Assembly (NCBI RefSeq): GCF_009766095.1
Contig: NZ_LMUD01000016.1
Span: 47,117 to 111,116 of the forward strand
Origin: Granulicella sp. S190
GTDB lineage: Bacteria > Acidobacteriota > Terriglobia > Terriglobales > Acidobacteriaceae
Direction: 5' to 3'
DNA: 64,000 nucleotides
The notes beneath the pieces were generated by a model. The model was not told where the DNA came from, searched no databases, and saw only the letters and a program-made list of their open reading frames with translations. Position 1 is the first letter of the stretch. Each line of letters opens with the position of its first letter. A program made the position numbers and the translations under genes. Shown one piece after another: positions 59,096 through 64,000 of the stretch.

Positions 59096-61663
59096 ATGGG
59101 CACTACTACGAGCCGGCGAAAGGTTTGGATCGTGGCCCTAGGTGTGTGCCTGCTGATTCTTTTTGTGGCTCTTGCCACGTTGAACGCTTTCAACACGCAG
59201 CTGCCTAAACCTGCAAGCACGCAGCAGACTGTGATCTTCACAGGGCTGTCGGTTGTGGCGTTTCTTCTGTTTGTCGCGGTGCTGCTGCTGCTGGTTCGCA
59301 ACGTGTTGAAGCTGTATGCGGACCAACGCAGCCGGGTGATGGGGACACGCCTGCGAACGCGGATGCTGTGGGGTGCGGTGCTGGTCAGTCTGGTTCCCAT
59401 TGCGTCGATGTTTGCGTTCAGCTATCAGCTGATGAACCGCGCGGTCGATCGCTGGTTTACACAGCCCGTGACGGACATGCGCGAGGACAGCAACAACATG
59501 GCGCTAGAGCTGGCGCACTATACGACGGCAAACGCTCGCGCGGAGGCGGACTCGATAGCCGCGGGCCTTCCTGCGGTGTCGATGGTGCCTAGCGTGGTGA
59601 AGGCGGCGGCTGGTTCGCGCGAGCCTGCGTCGGGTCACCGTCCTTCTCGTGGTCCGATGCATTCCGGGGCACTTGCTGGGTCTCATTTGAATCGCGAGGA
59701 GATCTACCAGGTCTTGCGACAGCACGAGATTACTCTGCAGAACGGCTTTGCGATCGTCTATCGCGAGGGTCGTGTCGCCGCTTCGTTCCATATGCCGGCG
59801 AGAGCGGGTGCTACAGCCGAGGTGAAGGCATGGCTGCCGGATCAGACGGCGGGGGTGGACACGGGGGATTCGAGTGCGTCTACCAACACGACCGACGATT
59901 CGATCCTTGCGGCGGCGCAGCGGGTCGATCAGCCAGTGTTTTCGCTGGGAAGTACGGACTATGCGCTGGGCGCGGCTACGCTGAAGGGGGGCAATACCGT
60001 TGTGGTGGGTTTGCCGATGCCTTTCGGAATGGCGGCGACCATGACGAACCTGCGTAAGGCGGCGGATGCGTACTGGGTGCTGTATAGTGAGCGGCGGCAG
60101 ATTCGCGATCTTTACATGCTCCTGCTGCTGATGATGACGAGCCTGGCTTTGTTTGCCTCATGTTGGCTGGCGCTGCATCTGTCCAAACAGGTGACGAAGC
60201 CGGTGGAGGCGCTCGCCGATGCGATGGAGGCGATTGCGCAGGGAGACTATGGCCACCGAGTGCAGGAGAGTGCGACGGAGGAGCTTGGGGAACTGGTGCG
60301 CAGCTTCAACCACATGGCGGCGGATCTTGAGGGGAGCCGGCGGGCGGTAGAGGATTCGACGGTGCAGCTGAGCGCGGCGAATACTGCGTTGGAGGCTCGG
60401 CGCGGCGAACTTGAGACGATGCTTGAGACGATTCCGAACGGGGTTGCGACGCTTGATACGGAGCGCCGAATCGTGCTGGCCAACCGTGCATTGAGCGAGA
60501 TGATGGACCCGGGCGGGCAGACGCCCTTTTACGGTCTGACGATGGAGGAGGTCTTTCCGCCGGAGGTCGCTGAGGTGTTGGACCGGCTGATCAAGCGCAG
60601 CCACAGGATGGGTTCGGCTTCGAGCGAGATTGAGATTACTGGCTTTCCGCAGAGCTCCGGTGACAGGTTTGGCGGCACGATGAATTTGCTTGCCACGGTT
60701 GCGCTGCTGGAGATGCCGGGGGCAACGGACCGGATGCGCAGAGAGCACCAAGGGTACGTGATTGTGTTGGAGAATGCGACGGAGCTGCTTCGAGCGCAGA
60801 AGCAGTCTGCGTGGAAGGAGGTGGCGAGGCGCGTGGCGCATGAGATTAAAAATCCGCTTACACCGATTGGGCTGAGCGCGGAGCAGATTCGGCGTCACAT
60901 CGACCGCGTGGCTCGTGCTGTTGCAGATGCGGCACCCGACAGCGCGACTGAGTCGCCTTCTATCGCCGTGATTCGCCGCTGTTCGGAGGTGATTACTTCT
61001 TCGGTGGAGAGCATGCGTTCGCTCGTCGACCAGTTTGCTGCGCTGGCGGAGTTTCCGACGGCGCGACCGAAGCCTGCGGACCTGAACACGATCGTCGAGA
61101 ATTCTCTGGCGCTCTTTGCCGGCCGCATGCAGACGATACGGATCGTGCGCAAGATGAACACGGATCTACCGCTGGTGATGGCGGACCCGGAGGCTCTGAA
61201 GCGGGCCCTCGGTAACCTGATCGACAACGCCGCAGAGGCGATGCAGCAGAGCCTCTATCGTGAACTGCGAATCAGCACGGGCCTTCTGGAGAACGGAATG
61301 GTGGAGCTGACAATTGCCGATAGCGGGTCGGGACTTACCGATGACATGCGGGAGCGGCTTTTTCTGCCTTACTTTTCTACAAAGCAGCGTGGGACCGGGC
61401 TGGGCCTTGCGATTGCGGCGAAGATTATTCAGGAGCATCAAGGCACGATCCGCGCGGAGAAGAACGAGCCTGCGGGCGCGAAGTTCATCGTTGAACTTCG
61501 ACCAGCGAGTTCCGGAGAGAACGATCCCGAGGCGGCTGTGTTCAGCAGCTTCGGGGCTCCGCAGAATGGCCATCACGCGGTGGAAGTTGCAACGCCTCCA
61601 GTTCCAAGCAGCAAAGCGGCAGAGGATGACTTTGCCACCACCCTCCCCAAAGGCCCCCAATGA
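59096..61663 (+). CDS. NtrY-like sensor histidine kinase
   Basis: An 855-residue membrane kinase: three hydrophobic segments in residues 10-120, an extracytoplasmic region (about 125-335), another segment (340-362), HAMP (363-415), a PAS-like domain (445-560), HisKA with His582 in VARRVAHEIKNPLTP, and HATPase_c (NLIDNAAEAM; DSGSGLTDDM; GTGLGLAIAAKI). The NtrY family senses nitrogen or redox status. GGAGAAC precedes the ATG. It overlaps the regulator gene by four bases (ATGA), so they form a pair. The ligand is unknown. Confidence 0.92.
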   Translation: MGTTTSRRKVWIVALGVCLLILFVALATLNAFNTQLPKPASTQQTVIFTGLSVVAFLLFVAVLLLLVRNVLKLYADQRSRVMGTRLRTRMLWGAVLVSLVPIASMFAFSYQLMNRAVDRWFTQPVTDMREDSNNMALELAHYTTANARAEADSIAAGLPAVSMVPSVVKAAAGSREPASGHRPSRGPMHSGALAGSHLNREEIYQVLRQHEITLQNGFAIVYREGRVAASFHMPARAGATAEVKAWLPDQTAGVDTGDSSASTNTTDDSILAAAQRVDQPVFSLGSTDYALGAATLKGGNTVVVGLPMPFGMAATMTNLRKAADAYWVLYSERRQIRDLYMLLLLMMTSLALFASCWLALHLSKQVTKPVEALADAMEAIAQGDYGHRVQESATEELGELVRSFNHMAADLEGSRRAVEDSTVQLSAANTALEARRGELETMLETIPNGVATLDTERRIVLANRALSEMMDPGGQTPFYGLTMEEVFPPEVAEVLDRLIKRSHRMGSASSEIEITGFPQSSGDRFGGTMNLLATVALLEMPGATDRMRREHQGYVIVLENATELLRAQKQSAWKEVARRVAHEIKNPLTPIGLSAEQIRRHIDRVARAVADAAPDSATESPSIAVIRRCSEVITSSVESMRSLVDQFAALAEFPTARPKPADLNTIVENSLALFAGRMQTIRIVRKMNTDLPLVMADPEALKRALGNLIDNAAEAMQQSLYRELRISTGLLENGMVELTIADSGSGLTDDMRERLFLPYFSTKQRGTGLGLAIAAKIIQEHQGTIRAEKNEPAGAKFIVELRPASSGENDPEAAVFSSFGAPQNGHHAVEVATPPVPSSKAAEDDFATTLPKGPQ

Positions 61664-63033
61664 ACCATGTACTTATAGTCGACGACGAAGCCGAGATTCG
61701 CGAGTCGCTCGAAGGCATTCTTCGTGAAGAGGATTATGTCGTCACTACAGCCGCTACTGCGGGCGAAGCGCTGGAGCTTCTTCGCGACGCGGCCTATGAC
61801 GTCGTGCTGCTCGACATCTGGCTGCCTGATCGTGATGGTCTCGACACGCTTACCGAGATTCGGCAGATGGAGTCCGCGAACGTTCCCGAGGTGATTATCA
61901 TCAGCGGACACGGCACGATCGAAGCCGCGGTGCGCGCTACGAAGCTTGGCGCCTACGACTTTCTGGAGAAGCCGCTCTCGCTCGATCGCACCCTGATCGT
62001 GCTGAAGAACGCGATGAAGGCGCGGCAGATGCGCGAGGATAACCAGGAGTTCTCGCGTCAGCTAACGAAGGGGACAGTTACGGGGAACTCCGTTCCGATG
62101 AAGGCGCTGCGGCAGCAGATCAAGTTGATGGCTCCTACGAATGGGCGGGTTTTGATCTACGGCGAGTCGGGTGCGGGAAAGGAGTTGGTGGGTCGCGCGA
62201 TGCACGCGGAGAGTCTGCGTAAAGATCGTCCGTTTGTTGAGCTGAACTGCGCAGCGATTCCTGAGGACTACATCGAGAGCGAGTTGTTCGGCTATCGCCA
62301 CGGCGCCGTGCCGGGAGGACCGACCGAGAAGCGCGGGACCTTTGAGAGGGCTGATGGCGGTACGCTTTTTCTGGATGAGGTTGGCGACATGAGCCTGAAG
62401 ACGCAGGCCAAGGTGCTGCGGGCGCTGGATGAGCAGCGCTTTCTTCCTGTTGGGGCTTCGCATCCTGTTCACGTGGATGTGCGGGTGATTGCCGCGACGA
62501 ATAAAGACCTTGAAGAAGAGATTGCGCGGGGTAACTTTCGCGAGGATCTCTTCTATCGCCTGAATGTAATTCCGTTTTTTGTGCCGCCGCTGCGCGATCG
62601 GAAGGAAGATATTCCTTTGCTGGTGAAGGAGTTTTTGCAGCAGTTTGGCGCGGAGTATGGCCGACCCCACGTGGATATGACCGAGGATGCGCTGGCCGCG
62701 CTGAAACAGTATCACTGGCCGGGCAATGTTCGTGAGCTGCGTAATCTTGTGGAGCGGGTTTTGATCTTGAATCCGAAGACGCAGAGGATCGAGAAGAAGC
62801 ATCTGCCGATGCTGGTTTATCGCGACTCTGCGCGGGATGCGAGTAAAAGTAATGGTCGCGGCGAAGAGTTCACGAGTCTGCTGCAGGCGCGGGAGGCTTA
62901 CGAACGCGACTATATTTTGAAGAAGTTAGATGAGTTTCATGGCAACGTCAGCCGTGCTGCCGAGGGGCTGGGGCTGGAGCGGAGTCATCTGTATCGCAAG
63001 ATGAAGGCGCTGGGCGTGAGCGTGAAGGAGTAG
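61660..63033 (+). CDS. NtrX/NtrC-type response regulator with altered GAFTGA motif
   Basis: A 457-residue regulator: receiver (Asp8/Asp9, phosphoacceptor Asp52, conserved Lys near 104), AAA+ central domain (Walker A GESGAGKE near 168; Walker B GGTLFLDEVGDM) and a C-terminal Fis-type helix-turn-helix (VSRAAEGLGLERSHLYRKMKA). The sigma-54 contact loop, normally GAFTGA, reads GAVPGG (62302-62319) with flanks intact (ELFGYRH before, RGTFERADGG after). Loss of the essential Thr predicts poor sigma-54 activation; it may repress, or act with another sigma factor (inference). Confidence 0.92.
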   Translation: MNHVLIVDDEAEIRESLEGILREEDYVVTTAATAGEALELLRDAAYDVVLLDIWLPDRDGLDTLTEIRQMESANVPEVIIISGHGTIEAAVRATKLGAYDFLEKPLSLDRTLIVLKNAMKARQMREDNQEFSRQLTKGTVTGNSVPMKALRQQIKLMAPTNGRVLIYGESGAGKELVGRAMHAESLRKDRPFVELNCAAIPEDYIESELFGYRHGAVPGGPTEKRGTFERADGGTLFLDEVGDMSLKTQAKVLRALDEQRFLPVGASHPVHVDVRVIAATNKDLEEEIARGNFREDLFYRLNVIPFFVPPLRDRKEDIPLLVKEFLQQFGAEYGRPHVDMTEDALAALKQYHWPGNVRELRNLVERVLILNPKTQRIEKKHLPMLVYRDSARDASKSNGRGEEFTSLLQAREAYERDYILKKLDEFHGNVSRAAEGLGLERSHLYRKMKALGVSVKE

Positions 63034-63051
63034 GCAAGCGAACGGTGCAGG

Positions 63052-63999
63052 CTATTTTTCTTCAGCTGCTTGTTTGGCTGCGATCTCTTCGAGCTGGCGT
63101 CGCCAATCGAGGTCTTCGACGAAGCCGCGGCTGGATCGCCACTCCTCCTGCACCTTGACGAAGAGCTCGAGAAAGACACGGGTGCCGAGGAGGGATTCGA
63201 TGTCCTTGCGCGCTGAGGTGCCGATCTTCTTTAGCATCTCGCCCTGCTTGCCGATGAGGATTGCCTTCTGGCCGGTTCGCTCGCAGAAGATGGCTGCGGA
63301 GATCTTGGTGACCGGGAGCTTGCCGTCCTTCATCTTCTTCATCGAGGCGGGTTCTTCGAACTTTTCGATTACGACCGCCGTTGCGTATGGAACCTCTTCG
63401 CCGGTAAGCATGAGGATCTTTTCGCGGATCAGCTCTGCTACAAGGAAACGCTCGGGTTGATCGGTGAGTTGATGTTTCGGGAAGTAGCGCTGGCCTTCTT
63501 TGAGTTGGCCGACGATCTTATGCAGCAGCAGTTCGAGGCCTTCTTTCTTTCGCGCGGAGATGGGGATGACGTCGGCGAAGTTGTGGAGGGTGGACCAGTG
63601 GGCCATGAGGGGCAGCAGATCTTTCTTGGGGATCGCGTCCATCTTGTTGAGGACGAGGATTACGGGGCACTCGAGTTTTTTGATGAGCGAGAGGGCGAAG
63701 TCGTCTTCTGCTGCGGACATGCCCATGCGTCCTGTGGCTTTGCCGCTGTCAGTTGCACCGGGAGCCTTGGGGAGGCGGTGGGTTACGTCGACGATGAAGA
63801 GGACGGCGTCGCGTGACTCGAGCGCGTCGTGTACCTCCTGCATCATGCGGCGGTCGAGCTGAGTGTCGGGCTTGTGAATGCCTGGGGTGTCGACCAGTAC
63901 GACCTGCGCGGCGGGATGGCCGGGCTCGTTTTTTGCCTTCTTCTTAAGCGGGACTTCGAGTACGCCATGGATTCGCGTGCGCGTGGTTTGCGGCTTGTG
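63052..63999 (-). CDS. era: GTPase Era (5' end outside window)
   Basis: The last 315 residues of Era, a GTPase that binds 16S rRNA during 30S assembly. The frame is open past the window edge, so the P-loop is missing. Visible: switch I (KPQTTRTRIHG), G3 DTPGIHKPD, G4 LNKMD, G5-like SARKKEG, and the KH domain (IGKQGEMLKKIGTSARKDIE). Two inserts are unusual: KKKAKNEPGHPAA between switch I and G3, and a 20-residue Gly/Ala/Thr-rich stretch after VDVTHRLPKAP. It converges on the regulator gene with 18 bases between stops. Confidence 0.94.
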   Translation of the reverse strand, partial: HKPQTTRTRIHGVLEVPLKKKAKNEPGHPAAQVVLVDTPGIHKPDTQLDRRMMQEVHDALESRDAVLFIVDVTHRLPKAPGATDSGKATGRMGMSAAEDDFALSLIKKLECPVILVLNKMDAIPKKDLLPLMAHWSTLHNFADVIPISARKKEGLELLLHKIVGQLKEGQRYFPKHQLTDQPERFLVAELIREKILMLTGEEVPYATAVVIEKFEEPASMKKMKDGKLPVTKISAAIFCERTGQKAILIGKQGEMLKKIGTSARKDIESLLGTRVFLELFVKVQEEWRSSRGFVEDLDWRRQLEEIAAKQAAEEK

Positions 64000-64000
64000 C

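Noticed and set aside
1..64000. CRISPR arrays, insertion sequences and integrases
   Set aside because: No regularly spaced direct repeats, no transposase or integrase reading frame and no terminal inverted repeats with target duplications were seen.

Overview
The window looks like a chromosomal segment of an acidobacterium, most likely class Terriglobia (the Granulicella / Edaphobacter / Terriglobus group). This is inferred from the GC-rich, codon-biased genes, the gene families (a type Vd patatin autotransporter, M13 and M29 peptidases, paired DUF305 and LVIVD proteins, an NtrY/NtrX-like pair) and the style of the intergenic repeats. No phage, plasmid, IS, CRISPR, tRNA or rRNA gene was recognised. 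The first gene (DUF2339 protein) and the last (Era GTPase) are cut by the window ends.

Layout: 0-17.4 kb holds envelope and housekeeping genes (DUF2339/DUF3999 pair, FtsK, PA2169-type and DoxX-type proteins, UppP, a TPR + ClC pair, a threonine dehydratase-like enzyme, patatin autotransporter, RNase J, RpiA). 17.6-20.3 kb is a two-gene block (DUF305 and LVIVD-repeat secreted proteins) whose base composition is opposite to its surroundings. 20.5-30.4 kb holds a flavin disulfide reductase and the aspartate-family lysine genes: asd, lysC and dapB are tightly packed, followed after a repeat by an M29 aminopeptidase, a Tat-exported HisC-like aminotransferase, dapA and dapD. 30.5-41.8 kb carries a cupredoxin-like lipoprotein, an isocitrate dehydrogenase-type enzyme, NrdR, an LPG-synthase-like flippase, a lytic transglycosylase, a HAD phosphatase, threonine synthase, a STAS protein, a GH18 protein and a quinone oxidoreductase. 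42.4-49.1 kb carries MATE and EamA transporters, an M13 peptidase, a large secreted protein and rpsT. 49.5-53.6 kb is phoH - GH16 - ybeY - corC, the last three overlapping by 4 bases. 54-64 kb holds mreB, a polytopic membrane protein, an acyltransferase, alanine dehydrogenase, an NtrY/NtrX-like two-component system and era.

The most unusual signals lie outside the genes. One dispersed element (five copies at 21.95, 30.47, 33.76, 38.48 and 53.81 kb) folds into three consecutive short hairpins whose stems differ by compensatory base changes; four copies lie 2-16 bases behind the stop codon of a minus-strand gene. A second element (26.95, 31.80, 33.07 and 41.93 kb) keeps its flanks and mostly its loop while its stem arms have unrelated but still complementary sequences. 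Both look selected for structure. At about 52 kb the plus strand switches from C-rich to G-rich whatever the gene direction, as expected near a replication origin or an inversion end. The NtrX-like regulator lacks the GAFTGA sigma-54 contact motif.
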